A stretch of 64,000 nt of DNA from Tsukamurella sp. 1534 (lineage in GTDB: Bacteria > Actinomycetota > Actinomycetes > Mycobacteriales > Mycobacteriaceae), in the NCBI RefSeq assembly GCF_000312385.1, contig NZ_HE997627.1, forward strand, positions 253,911-317,910. Direction: 5' to 3'. Positions 25,577 to 36,099 of this stretch are shown here, in pieces; position 1 is the first letter of the stretch; each line of letters starts with the position of its first letter. The translations under genes and the position numbers were made by a program. The notes beneath the pieces were generated by a model, which was not told where the DNA came from, did no database searches, and saw only the letters and a program-made list of their open reading frames with translations.

Positions 25577-26347
25577 ATGACCACCGTCGATCACGTCCGC
25601 GCACCCGGCCCGGCCCTCCTGGCGACCGACTGCGCCCGCGCATTCTGGGAGGGCGGCGCCCTCGCCTGGACCTGGCCGGCCCTGCTGCGCGCGCCGGCCG
25701 GTGACGGGAGGCCGATCCTCGTCCTGCCCGGACTCGGGACCTCGGACGCGACCACGCTGCCCCTGCGCCGCACCCTGCGCATGCTCGGGTACCGCGTGCA
25801 CGGCTGGCGCCTCGGCACCAACATCGGCCCGTCCGAGAAGATCCTGCGCGGCATGCCCGCACGGCTCCGCGCGATCGCCGATCAGGAGGGCCCGGTCACG
25901 CTGATCGGCTGGAGCCTGGGCGGCATCTTCGCCCGGCGGCTCGCGCGGGGGCACCCCGACCAGGTCCGCCAGGTGGTCACGCTCGGCAGCCCGTTCCGGC
26001 TGTCGGACCACGGGCAGAGCAACGCCCGACTGGTTTACGAGGTGTTCGGCCGGTGGCACGCGGAGGAACTCGGGCTGCCGCTCGAGCCCGACGGTGCGCC
26101 GCTCCCCGTGCCGTCCGTGGCGATCTACAGCAGGCTCGACGGCATCGTGCCGTGGCAGCTGTGCCGGGACCCGGCACCGTCGGCCGAGAACATCGAGGTG
26201 CTCGGCTCCCATCTGGGCCTCGGCGCCAATCCCGCGGTGCTGTGGGCGCTCGCCGACCGACTCGCCCACGGGCCCGGCGGTCCGCCGTTCCGCCCGCCGC
26301 CCGCGTTCACGTTCGCGTACCCGGCGACCGCGACCGATCGGGCGTGA
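25577..26347 (+). CDS. Alpha/beta hydrolase (triglyceride lipase or PHA depolymerase-like)
   Basis: This 256-residue alpha/beta hydrolase has LVLPGLGTSDATTLPLR as the oxyanion-hole strand, GWSLGG as the nucleophile elbow (Ser in the middle), Asp in SRLDGIVPW and His in GSHLGLG. This pattern fits the esterase/lipase class with a PGAP1-like lid. It lies in the PHA locus, 6 bases after the SDR gene. Intracellular PHA or lipid hydrolysis is the natural guess, but the substrate is not shown by sequence. Confidence 0.8.
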   Translation: MTTVDHVRAPGPALLATDCARAFWEGGALAWTWPALLRAPAGDGRPILVLPGLGTSDATTLPLRRTLRMLGYRVHGWRLGTNIGPSEKILRGMPARLRAIADQEGPVTLIGWSLGGIFARRLARGHPDQVRQVVTLGSPFRLSDHGQSNARLVYEVFGRWHAEELGLPLEPDGAPLPVPSVAIYSRLDGIVPWQLCRDPAPSAENIEVLGSHLGLGANPAVLWALADRLAHGPGGPPFRPPPAFTFAYPATATDRA

Positions 26348-26349
26348 AA

Positions 26350-26363
26350 TGTGATACTGCACA
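26350..26363. promoter_or_regulatory. Palindrome TGTGATACTGCACA at the tetR start
   Basis: TGTG-ATACTG-CACA lies directly before the ATG at 26365. It contains GATACT (26353-26358), a good -10 hexamer 6 bases before the ATG, so the message may be leaderless and autorepressed by its own product. No clear -35 is seen. Confidence 0.45.
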
Positions 26364-26364
26364 G

Positions 26365-26973
26365 ATGACGAGCGGGGCCTCCGACACCGCGGGCGACGGC
26401 CGGGACCGGCGCGACGCGGTGATCGCGCGGGCCACGGAGATCTTCCTCGCCGGGCGCCGAGTGGAGATGAACGAGCTCGCCGCCTACGCGGAAGTCAACC
26501 GGAACACGCTCTTCCGCTGGTTCGGTGGGCGCGACCGGCTGATGGGCGAGGTGGTGTGGTCGATCACGGCGCCGGCGTTCGACCGCGTCGCCCGGCGCGC
26601 CGAGGGCGAGGGCGCGGTGCGGATCGCCAACGTGATGGGCGATTTCGCGTCGGTCGCGAACCGCGGGTCCGCGTTCGTCCCGTTCGTCCGCAGCGAACCG
26701 GAACGCGCTTTCCGCGTCATGACGACCCAGGCGGGTGGCGTGCACCACCGGATCCTCGCCCGGATCGCCGCGGTCATCGAGGAGGAGGTCGACGCGGGGC
26801 GGTACACGCCCGAACTGCCGATCGACGATCTCGCGTTCCTGCTGCTGCGCACCGCTGAGGCGTACGTGTACTCACCGATCATCACGGGCGAGCAGCCGGA
26901 CACCGAGAAGGCACGGCTGTCCTGCGCCGCCGTGCTCGGCGTCGCCTCCCGGTTCCTTCCCGCACGTCCCTGA
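26365..26973 (+). CDS. TetR-family regulator (QsdR-like)
   Basis: This 202-residue regulator has an N-terminal HTH: AVIARATEIFLAGRRVEMNEL then AYAEVNRNTLFRWFGGRDRL. The NTLFRWFG recognition helix is typical of the QsdR-type TetR group. The C-terminal ligand domain ends with a helical RTAEAYVYSP segment. It is the last gene of the PHA cluster and probably controls it, or itself, through the 26350-26363 palindrome. The ligand may be an acyl-CoA or an acyl lactone, but this is a guess. Confidence 0.85.
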   Translation: MTSGASDTAGDGRDRRDAVIARATEIFLAGRRVEMNELAAYAEVNRNTLFRWFGGRDRLMGEVVWSITAPAFDRVARRAEGEGAVRIANVMGDFASVANRGSAFVPFVRSEPERAFRVMTTQAGGVHHRILARIAAVIEEEVDAGRYTPELPIDDLAFLLLRTAEAYVYSPIITGEQPDTEKARLSCAAVLGVASRFLPARP

Positions 26974-26989
26974 GGCGCACGGCGTCCGG

Positions 26990-28015
26990 TCACGTCCGCA
27001 CGAGCGCGGACCCCGCGAAGTCGCCGGCGTGCGCGAACGCGGCGAGCACCACGTCCTCCCCCGGCGCGATCCGGCCGTCCGCGAGGGCGGTCGCGAAGGT
27101 GTGCGGGACGCCCACGGCGAATAGGTTGCCGCACTCGTCGAAGGTGTCCGGGTGGCGTTCGGGCGGAAGTTCCAGCGCCTCGCGCCAGTTCCGCAGGAAC
27201 GTGCGGTTGGGCTGGTTGGTGACGAGGTGCCCCACCTGCGGGCCGGTCAGCCCGCCCGCCGCGGCCGCCTGGAGCGCGACCTCGGGGACGAGGCGGTTGC
27301 CGCGCGCGAGGACCTTCGCGATCTTCGACTCGGTGAAGCCCACGTGGAGCTGTCCCTCACCGGCCTCCCAGTACCTGCGGGGCGGGTCGACCGCCGCGGT
27401 CATGTCACCCGCGTACTCGCTGTGCTGGGCGACGGTCACGTTCCGCACCTCGATGCCGCCCACGCCCGGGTCGGCGACCACCAGGGCCGCCGCGGCGCCG
27501 TCGCCGGGGATCGCGGCCTGCGGCAGGTTCCGCACCCGGTCCTGGGTGAACACGTTGCCCGCGGCGTTCGTCGCGGTGAGCAGGAGCGCGGAGCGGGCGG
27601 TCCCGGCGGCGGCCATGGTGCGCACGAGGTGCAGCATCAGCATGAACGCGGCGCAGCCGCCGTTGTGCAGGTCCAGCACGAGCGTGGGGCGCACGCCCAG
27701 CCGGCGCGCCACATCGCCGCCGCACCCCACGACGGGCAGGTCGGGCAGCTGGGAGTGGGTGAGGATCACGTCGGCCCGCTCGATCGCATCGGATCCGACC
27801 TGCTCCCGGAGCCGGTCGACGGCCGCGCACATGAGCTCCACGTTGGACTCCTCGGGCGCGGCGTGGTGCCGGAACGCGGGTGGCGCGAACATCGGATTCG
27901 AGGTCAGGGTGCGGCTGTCGGCGTCAGCGAACTCACGGAAGTAGTCGGCGGAGACCCGGTTCTCGGGCAGGTAGGACGCGAGCCCGACGATGCGGGGGTT
28001 CGCGGGGGCGGTCAC
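26990..28015 (-). CDS. KAS III-like condensing or acyltransferase enzyme, atypical triad
   Basis: This 341-residue thiolase-fold protein resembles 3-oxoacyl-ACP synthase III. The nucleophile Cys121 lies in DLHNGGCAAFM. The His of the usual HQAN motif is replaced: the aligned sequence is TNQPNRTF, with Asn267. The later Asn (CGNLF, about residue 297) is kept. GDGAAAALVV is a thiolase-family Gly-rich loop. Loss of His argues against a normal decarboxylative condensation. Start GTG 28015 overlaps the upstream SRPBCC gene stop (GTGA). It is the third gene of a coupled operon with a ThDP enzyme and an SRPBCC-like protein. Confidence 0.82.
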   Translation of the reverse strand: MTAPANPRIVGLASYLPENRVSADYFREFADADSRTLTSNPMFAPPAFRHHAAPEESNVELMCAAVDRLREQVGSDAIERADVILTHSQLPDLPVVGCGGDVARRLGVRPTLVLDLHNGGCAAFMLMLHLVRTMAAAGTARSALLLTATNAAGNVFTQDRVRNLPQAAIPGDGAAAALVVADPGVGGIEVRNVTVAQHSEYAGDMTAAVDPPRRYWEAGEGQLHVGFTESKIAKVLARGNRLVPEVALQAAAAGGLTGPQVGHLVTNQPNRTFLRNWREALELPPERHPDTFDECGNLFAVGVPHTFATALADGRIAPGEDVVLAAFAHAGDFAGSALVRT

Positions 28016-28644
28016 GACTCCATCCATTCGGGCCGGATGGGCCGCCCCGCGGCATGGCGGTGTTCTGCGATCGCCTTGAGGTTCTCGAGCTCCATCTGGT
28101 GGCCGCCGGAGAAGGTGTCCCACAGGTCGCCGACCCACACCGGGCGCTCCGGGGGCGCGGTCTCCGGGTAGGGGTTCTCGTCGTAGAACGGGTGGTGACA
28201 GTTGGTCCACAGCACCACCGACCCGGGCTTGTCGAACACCGTCTTCGCGTCGACCACCCGCATCAGGTAGATCATCCAGAGGTGCTTGCCCTGGTCCCAG
28301 GCGCAGTGGTAGTCGACGGTCCGCGCGTTCGGGTCCGCGACGGTGCGGGTGTAGATCTCGGTGTCAGCGCCGAGCATGTCGCGGGCCACCCACAGGCCCG
28401 GTTCGTCCGTCTCGCGGAACCCGCGCAGGCTGTACGTCCACTCCTCCAGCGAACGGGTGTCGGAGAGCCAGTCGTAGAGCTCGTCGGGCGGGGCGTCGAC
28501 GTAGGAGTGCACGGTGCAGAACTCGCCGTAGACCTGGTCGTGCGGATAGACGGACCGCAGGCGGTCCATGAGGATCGGCTGCGCCACGGGGCGCGGGTGG
28601 CTCTCGATCCGGATCGTGCCTTCGATCTCTTCTCTCGGGATCAT
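28012..28644 (-). CDS. SRPBCC-like (START/polyketide-cyclase type) protein
   Basis: This 210-residue protein has the layout of a START/Bet v1-like pocket: VYGEFCTVHSYVDAPPDELYDWLSD, a helix, then beta strands. SLEEWTYSLRGF and TVDYHCAWDQGKHLWM are typical of ligand-binding SRPBCC proteins, which close rings or carry hydrophobic molecules. It overlaps both neighbours by 4 bases, so its product probably acts on the same pathway as the ThDP enzyme and the KAS III-like enzyme. No catalytic residues can be assigned. Confidence 0.6.
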   Translation of the reverse strand: MIPREEIEGTIRIESHPRPVAQPILMDRLRSVYPHDQVYGEFCTVHSYVDAPPDELYDWLSDTRSLEEWTYSLRGFRETDEPGLWVARDMLGADTEIYTRTVADPNARTVDYHCAWDQGKHLWMIYLMRVVDAKTVFDKPGSVVLWTNCHHPFYDENPYPETAPPERPVWVGDLWDTFSGGHQMELENLKAIAEHRHAAGRPIRPEWMES

Positions 28645-30293
28645 CGGGGCTCCTTCGCGGTGTCGGGGAGGATCGCGGCGAACGGCGGCACCTCGAGCGG
28701 GTCCGTGTTCACCACCAGTGCGGAGGGACCGGCGGCGCGGAGCAGGTCCGCGCCGGCGGCGCGCGTGTCGGCCACCGTGTCGGCCGTGACCACCCTCAGG
28801 GACGGGAACATCGCCGCGAGCCCGTCGCCGATTCGCGTGTGCCGGAACGTGTTCAGGCTCGGCAGCCCGGCGAAGAACCGATCCTCACGCGCCACGCACA
28901 TGCCGTGCGCGTCGTTGTTGAGCACCACCAACAACACCGGCGCCCCGGATTCCACGGCGGTGTGGATCTCCATGCCGTGCATGTAGAAGGCGCCGTCGCC
29001 GGCGATGATCACGGTGCGCCGCCCGCCGGCGATCGCGGCGCCGACTCCGGCGGCGATGCCGTAGCCCATGCCGCCCATGCCGAGCGCCACGAGGAACCGG
29101 GAGCCGGTGTGCGGAGGCATCCGGTGGACCACCGCGGCGCCGGCGTTACCGGCGTCGGCGAACACCAGCGCGTCGGCGGGGATCGCACCGGACAGGGCCA
29201 GAACGGCGTCGGTGCAGGTGATCCGGTCGTTCCCGGAGCGCGGTGGCTCGATCGGCTCCGGCGGTGCGGTGGTCCACGGCGCGCGGGGGCGGCGCCCGCT
29301 GAGGCCGGCGGCGAGAGCGGCGACGTAACCGGCGAGGTCGGCGGTCGGCTCGTGCAGGCCGACGGGGTACAGCGGCGGCTCCGCGGCGATGTGCACGGTG
29401 CGGACGGCGTCGAGCGCGGGTTCCAGGCCCGCTCGGTCCATGATGTCCAGGTCGGTTCCGAGCGCCAGGATGAGGTCGGCCTCCGCTGCCGCCCGCGGCA
29501 CCGACGGGTGCCCCATGGGGCCGGAGACGCCGACGAAGTGCGCGCCGGCCGGCAGCGCGTCGCGGCCGTTGGGCCCCAGAGCGAACACCGCGCCGGTCGC
29601 GCGGGCGAGGGCACCCGCGGGGTTGGCCAGCCCGGCGCGGGAGGCGGCCTCGCCGAGCACGATCAGCGGCCGGGACGCGGTGGCCAGCGCGCTGCGGACC
29701 GCCGCAGACGGTTCGGGCGCCGGCGCGGGCGGCGACGGGATCCGGTGCCGGTCCGACGGTGCGGCGGGCGCGGTCTGCACGTCCTTGGGCAGGAGGAGGA
29801 CCGCGGGGTGGCCTCGCTCCAGCGCGTCGAGCGCACCGTCGAGCGCGGGCCACAGATGCTCGGGTGAGGAGACCTTCGCGGCGTAGCCGGTGATACCGCG
29901 GTACACCGCGAGGGCGTCGACGGTCCGCGGGTGTGCGCACATGTCCTGGAACCCGCCGCGGCCCTCCGACGCCGTCGGGGCGGACCCGACCAGAGCCAGT
30001 ACCGGCACCCGGGACTGGTACGACTCCGCCAGTGCGGGAACGCAGTTCATCGCGGCGCCGCCGGAGGTGGCGATGAGGCAGGCGGGACGGCCGGTCATCC
30101 GAGCGGTGCCGTCGGCCATGGCCCCCGCGCCGAATTCGTGCTTGGCGATGGTCAGCCGCAGGCGCGCCTCGGGAGGTTCGCGCAGCACCGCGGCGAACAG
30201 GTCCTCCGAGTTCGCCCCGTGGATACCGTACGCGTCACGAATTCCGTACGCGTACAAAGCTTTCGCCAGCACGTCCGCCACTGTGGGATCCAC
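28641..30293 (-). CDS. Thiamine diphosphate-dependent carboligase or decarboxylase
   Basis: This 550-residue enzyme has the three-domain acetolactate synthase/benzoylformate decarboxylase layout. The catalytic Glu53 is in AKHEFGAGAMADG, and the ThDP-Mg motif is GDGAFYMHGMEI through VVLNNDAHG (GDG...NN). The central domain has GPNGRDALP and GTDLDIM. It probably joins or decarboxylates 2-oxo acids to give an acyloin or aldehyde. It lacks a dedicated small subunit. It is first in a three-gene coupled operon and overlaps the next start (ATGA). The upstream 59 bases hold an inverted TTGC-GATG-GCAA (30336-30347) of uncertain meaning. Confidence 0.88.
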   Translation of the reverse strand: MDPTVADVLAKALYAYGIRDAYGIHGANSEDLFAAVLREPPEARLRLTIAKHEFGAGAMADGTARMTGRPACLIATSGGAAMNCVPALAESYQSRVPVLALVGSAPTASEGRGGFQDMCAHPRTVDALAVYRGITGYAAKVSSPEHLWPALDGALDALERGHPAVLLLPKDVQTAPAAPSDRHRIPSPPAPAPEPSAAVRSALATASRPLIVLGEAASRAGLANPAGALARATGAVFALGPNGRDALPAGAHFVGVSGPMGHPSVPRAAAEADLILALGTDLDIMDRAGLEPALDAVRTVHIAAEPPLYPVGLHEPTADLAGYVAALAAGLSGRRPRAPWTTAPPEPIEPPRSGNDRITCTDAVLALSGAIPADALVFADAGNAGAAVVHRMPPHTGSRFLVALGMGGMGYGIAAGVGAAIAGGRRTVIIAGDGAFYMHGMEIHTAVESGAPVLLVVLNNDAHGMCVAREDRFFAGLPSLNTFRHTRIGDGLAAMFPSLRVVTADTVADTRAAGADLLRAAGPSALVVNTDPLEVPPFAAILPDTAKEPR

Positions 30294-30352
30294 ACCGACA
30301 ACGGTAGGCGCGTCGCACGACCATCACAACGAAAGTTGCGATGGCAAACGCT

Positions 30353-30814
30353 TTAGGTTTCAATGAAGCGCTGCGCGTACGAGGCGGCCGCGTCGAGGTC
30401 GGCGCCGGTCGGGTGCCCTTTGTTCATCCCGCCGATCCACCCGATGGGGCCCATGGTGTCCCACCCGCGACAGAGGAACGCCTCGTCGGCGACATCGAAA
30501 CCGCGCTCCTCGAGCAGCGACCGGAGCCCACGGGTGTAGCGGCGCACCGGCGTCTCGGGCATCCCGCTGGTGGCGAAGACGAACGCGGAGCCGCGCGACT
30601 TCGACGGCAACGTTCGGATCAGGTCCGTCAGCGCGGAGTCGAACGACATCCAGTACACGCCCGATCCGAAGCCGACCAGATCCGCGCCGTCGATCTCCTC
30701 CTCGGTGACGTCGGCAGGGGCGACGACCCGGGCGTCGAGCACCGACGCGAGCCGGTCCGCGACCCTGCGGGTGTTGCCGTGATGCGTGGACGCGCAGACA
30801 AGTAGTACCGCCAT
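30353..30814 (-). CDS. Flavodoxin-family protein
   Basis: This 153-residue protein starts with LLVCASTHHGNTRRVADRL, the flavodoxin FMN phosphate loop (T/SxTGNT form). VGFGSGVYWMSF and FVFATSGMPETPVRRY are the second and third FMN loops. Length is that of a short-chain flavodoxin. It could donate electrons to the ThDP or KAS III pathway 60 bases downstream, but it also could serve the many flavin enzymes elsewhere. ATG 30814 is followed upstream by 84 bases of AT-richer sequence containing the divergent promoter region to the lipase gene. Confidence 0.88.
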   Translation of the reverse strand: MAVLLVCASTHHGNTRRVADRLASVLDARVVAPADVTEEEIDGADLVGFGSGVYWMSFDSALTDLIRTLPSKSRGSAFVFATSGMPETPVRRYTRGLRSLLEERGFDVADEAFLCRGWDTMGPIGWIGGMNKGHPTGADLDAAASYAQRFIET

Positions 30815-30898
30815 GTATCAATCGTGACGCCTGATCGCCTGCAACGACAGAGAATCATACCTAACATTGCAATCACATAACTGAGGCGACGAAAGAGA

Positions 30899-31888
30899 AT
30901 GCACATGAAGAAGGCCTTGGCGGTCCTCCTGGCGATCCTCTCGGCGACGGCGCTGACCTCGGCCGGCGGCGGCGCGGCGGGAGCCGCTCCGCTCCCTGTC
31001 CGGTGGGACCTGCTGTCCGCGGTCGTTCCCGCGTTGTTCCCCGAGACGCCCCCACCCGGCGCCAACGTGCCGTGCAAGCCGAGCGCCGCGCACCCCGACC
31101 CGGTGATCCTGGTCAACCCGACGTTCGCGAACCAGGCCACCGCCTTCCAGGCCGGCGCGCCGTACCTGAAGAACGCGGGGTACTGCGTGTACTCCTTCAA
31201 CTACGGCAACCCGGCCTACCTGCCGGAGACGCCGGTGCAGGCGCTCGGCGACATCCGAGACGGCGGACGCACGCTGCAGGCGAAGGTGCGCGCGGTCCTC
31301 GCCGAGACCGGCGCGAAGAAGGTGGACCTCGTCGGGCACTCACAGGGCGGCGGGATCATGCCCGCGTACTACGTCAACGTCCTCGGCGGCGCGAAGTACG
31401 TGGACAAATTCGTCGGCATCTCCCCGAGCAACCACGGCACCACCCTGTCCACCATCGCGTTGTTGCAGCCGACCCTCGGCCCCGTGGGCCCCGGCGTCAT
31501 GAAGATCCTCGACGTCCTGGGCCCGGCGCTCAGCCAGCAGGCCATCGGGTCCGAGCTGGCCAAGGAGGTGTACGCCGGCGGCGACACCCGGCCCGGCGTC
31601 ACCTACACCACCATCGTCTCGATCCACGACCAGGTGGTGACCCCCTACCCCCGGCAGTACCTCAAGGGCGACGCCGTCACGAACATCACCCTGCAGGAGG
31701 GCTGTCTCAAGGACTGGTCCGAGCACCTGTCCACCGTCTACAGCCGCCGCGCGTGGAACCACGTGCTCAACGCGCTGGACCCGGGGAACGCGAAACCCGT
31801 TCCGTGCGAGGCGGTCGCACCGTACTTCGGCTCCGAACCGCAACCCTGGGCCTACGACATGACCATGCTCGAGCAGCTCGCCAACTGA
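30899..31888 (+). CDS. Secreted lipase/esterase, first of a tandem pair
   Basis: This 329-residue protein has a signal peptide (KKALAVLLAILSATALTSAGGGAAGAAP, seen as a charged start and a hydrophobic core ending near AGAAP). The mature part has LVGHSQGG, with catalytic Ser148 in GHSQGG, and GISPSNHGTTLS. The next Cys pair (CKPS and GYCVY) probably forms a disulfide. It is an EstA/lipase class 2-like extracellular lipase. A second copy follows 11 bases after the stop; the two share most sequence. ATG 30905 is an alternative start two codons in. Confidence 0.88.
   Translation: MHMKKALAVLLAILSATALTSAGGGAAGAAPLPVRWDLLSAVVPALFPETPPPGANVPCKPSAAHPDPVILVNPTFANQATAFQAGAPYLKNAGYCVYSFNYGNPAYLPETPVQALGDIRDGGRTLQAKVRAVLAETGAKKVDLVGHSQGGGIMPAYYVNVLGGAKYVDKFVGISPSNHGTTLSTIALLQPTLGPVGPGVMKILDVLGPALSQQAIGSELAKEVYAGGDTRPGVTYTTIVSIHDQVVTPYPRQYLKGDAVTNITLQEGCLKDWSEHLSTVYSRRAWNHVLNALDPGNAKPVPCEAVAPYFGSEPQPWAYDMTMLEQLAN
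31780..31872 (+). repeat. 93-bp direct repeat, copy 1, 3' end of the first lipase
   Basis: This 93-base stretch, in the coding sequence of the last 36 codons or so, is identical to 32772-32864, including synonymous sites. It points to recent gene conversion or duplication. It begins CCCGGGGAACGC and ends ATGCTCGA. Confidence 0.8.
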
Positions 31889-31899
31889 AGGCGGGCGAG

Positions 31900-32880
31900 A
31901 TGAGAAGCCTTCGCCGCTCCGTCGCCGTCGGAGTGGTCGCGGCCGTCATCGCCGGGACGTGTGCCGCGCCGGCGGGCGCGGCACTCCCGGTCCGGTGGGA
32001 CGTGCTCACCGCGATCGGACCCGGCCTGCTCCCCGAAACGCCGCCGCCCGGCGCGAACCTCCCGTGCAAACCCGGCCCGCAGCATCCGAATCCGGTAGTC
32101 CTCATCAACCCGAGCGCCACCAACCAGGCGCTCGCCTTCCAGGCCGGCGCCCCGTTCCTCAAGAACGCCGGGCACTGCGTGTTCACCTTCAACTACGGCA
32201 ACGCCGCTTATCTGCCCGAGATCCCGGTACAGGCCGTGGACGACGTCCGTCGCAGCGCCCGAACACTGCGCGACAGGGTCCGCGCCGTCCTCGCCGAGAC
32301 CGGCGCGAAGAAGGTGGATCTCGTCGGGCACTCGCAGGGCGGCGGGGTGTTGCCCGCGTACTTCATCAATGTGCTCGACGGTGCCCGCTACGTCGACAAG
32401 TTCGTCGGCATCTCCCCGAGTAACCACGGAACCACCCTCTCCACCGCCGCCCTGCTGCAGCCGACCCTCGTTCCCCTCGGGCCCGCGGTGCGGAAGGTTC
32501 TCGACGTTTTCGTGCCCGCACTCGGCCAGCAGACCGTCGGATCGGACCTCGCACGGGAGGTGTACGGCGCCGGTGACACCCGGCCGGGCGTCACCTACAC
32601 CACCATCGTGACCGTCAACGATCAGGTGGTGACCCCGTACCCGCGGCAGTACCTCAAGGGTGAGAAGGTCACGAACATCACCCTGCAGGAGGGCTGTCTG
32701 AAGGACTGGTCCGAGCACATCAGCACCGTGTACAACCGACGCGCGTGGACCCATGTGCTCAACGCGCTGGCCCCGGGGAACGCGAAACCCGTTCCGTGCG
32801 AGGCGGTCGCACCGTACTTCGGCTCCGAACCGCAACCCTGGGCCTACGACATGACCATGCTCGAACAGCTCGCTGATTGA
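31900..32880 (+). CDS. Secreted lipase/esterase, second of a tandem pair
   Basis: This 326-residue paralogue of the preceding protein has its own signal peptide, RSLRRSVAVGVVAAVIAG ending at about APAGA. The same GHSQGG nucleophile, GISPSNHGTTLS block and Cys positions (CKPG, GHCVF) occur. The C-terminal 90 bases are identical to copy 1. Two co-directional copies 11 bases apart suggest a duplication that still exchanges sequence. The pair may divide the work on different acyl chains. The host may use them on external lipids. Confidence 0.88.
   Translation: MRSLRRSVAVGVVAAVIAGTCAAPAGAALPVRWDVLTAIGPGLLPETPPPGANLPCKPGPQHPNPVVLINPSATNQALAFQAGAPFLKNAGHCVFTFNYGNAAYLPEIPVQAVDDVRRSARTLRDRVRAVLAETGAKKVDLVGHSQGGGVLPAYFINVLDGARYVDKFVGISPSNHGTTLSTAALLQPTLVPLGPAVRKVLDVFVPALGQQTVGSDLAREVYGAGDTRPGVTYTTIVTVNDQVVTPYPRQYLKGEKVTNITLQEGCLKDWSEHISTVYNRRAWTHVLNALAPGNAKPVPCEAVAPYFGSEPQPWAYDMTMLEQLAD
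32772..32864 (+). repeat. 93-bp direct repeat, copy 2, 3' end of the second lipase
   Basis: This copy is identical to 31780-31872. Upstream sequence of the two genes diverges by many synonymous and replacement changes, so the identity is local. Confidence 0.8.
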
Positions 32881-32884
32881 CGGG

Positions 32885-33870
32885 TCAGGACGGCGCGTCG
32901 AAGGCGTCGAGGATGCGCTGCGCGGCGAGGGCCGGGGTGAGGGAGCCGTCCTGGACGGCGGCCTCGACCTCGTCGCGTACGGACCGCACACCGTCGGACC
33001 GCTCGACCCGTCCGAGAACGGCGTCGCGCACCATGGTCCAGGTCCACTCCACCTGCTGCTCCCGGCGCCGGCGGTCGAACTCCCCCGCCTCCTTCAGCGT
33101 GCGCTGGTGCCGCAGGACCTCGTCCCAGAACTCGGCGACGCCCGTGCCCTCGAGCGCGCTCATGGTGAGCACCGGCGGGCGCCACAACGAGCCCTTCGGG
33201 TGGATCAGGCGCAGCGCGCCGGACAGCTCGCGGGCGGCGACCCGCGCCTCCACGACGTGCTCCCCGTCGGCCTTGTTCACCGAGACCACGTCGGCGAGCT
33301 CCAGGACGCCCTTCTTGATGCCCTGCAGCTGATCACCGGTGCGGGCCAGGGTGAGGAAGGCGAAGGTGTCCACCATGTTCGCGACCGTCACCTCGGACTG
33401 CCCCACGCCGACGGTCTCCACCAGGACCACGTCGAAACCGGCGGCCTCCATGAGCACCATGGTCTCCCGGGTCGCCTTGGCGACGCCGCCGAGCGTGCCC
33501 GACGTGGGCGACGGGCGGATGTACGCACGCGGGTTCACCGCGAGCGTCCCCATCCGCGTCTTGTCCCCGAGGATCGATCCGCCGCTGCGCGTGGACGACG
33601 GATCCACTGCGAGCACGGCCACCTTGTGCCCCAACGAGATCAGGTGATTGCCCAGGGCCTCGATCGTCGTGGACTTGCCGACGCCGGGCACACCCGTGAT
33701 CCCCACGCGGGTCGCGATCGGCGCATCGGGCGGCGGCGTCAGTTCCAGCAGCAGCCGCTGCGCCAGCTCCTGGTGATCCGCGCGGCGCGATTCCACCAGG
33801 GTGATCGCCCGCGCGAGGACGGCGCGGCGGTCCTCCCGGACGCCGGCCGCCAACTCCTCGACGGTCAGCA

Positions 33871-33871
<1 letters not shown>
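32885..33871 (-). CDS. meaB: MeaB/ArgK-type G-protein chaperone of methylmalonyl-CoA mutase
   Basis: This 328-residue GTPase loads and protects B12 on methylmalonyl-CoA mutase. The P-loop is GVPGVGKST, DPSSTRSGGSILGDKTRM is the switch region unique to MeaB/ArgK, and VETVGVGQSEV is the Walker B area. NKADGEH is the guanine-specificity NKxD. Start GTG 33871 shares one base with the mutB stop (TAGTG), so mutA-mutB-meaB is a tight operon. In M. tuberculosis, mazEF4 lies between mutB and its meaB homologue; it is missing here. A 328-residue length is normal. Confidence 0.95.

Positions 33872-36098
<2,227 letters not shown>

Positions 36099-36099
<1 letters not shown>

Noticed and set aside
30336-30347. 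Inverted repeat TTGC-GATG-GCAA before the ThDP gene.
   Set aside because: Only 4-bp arms, close to chance expectation; kept as a remark only.
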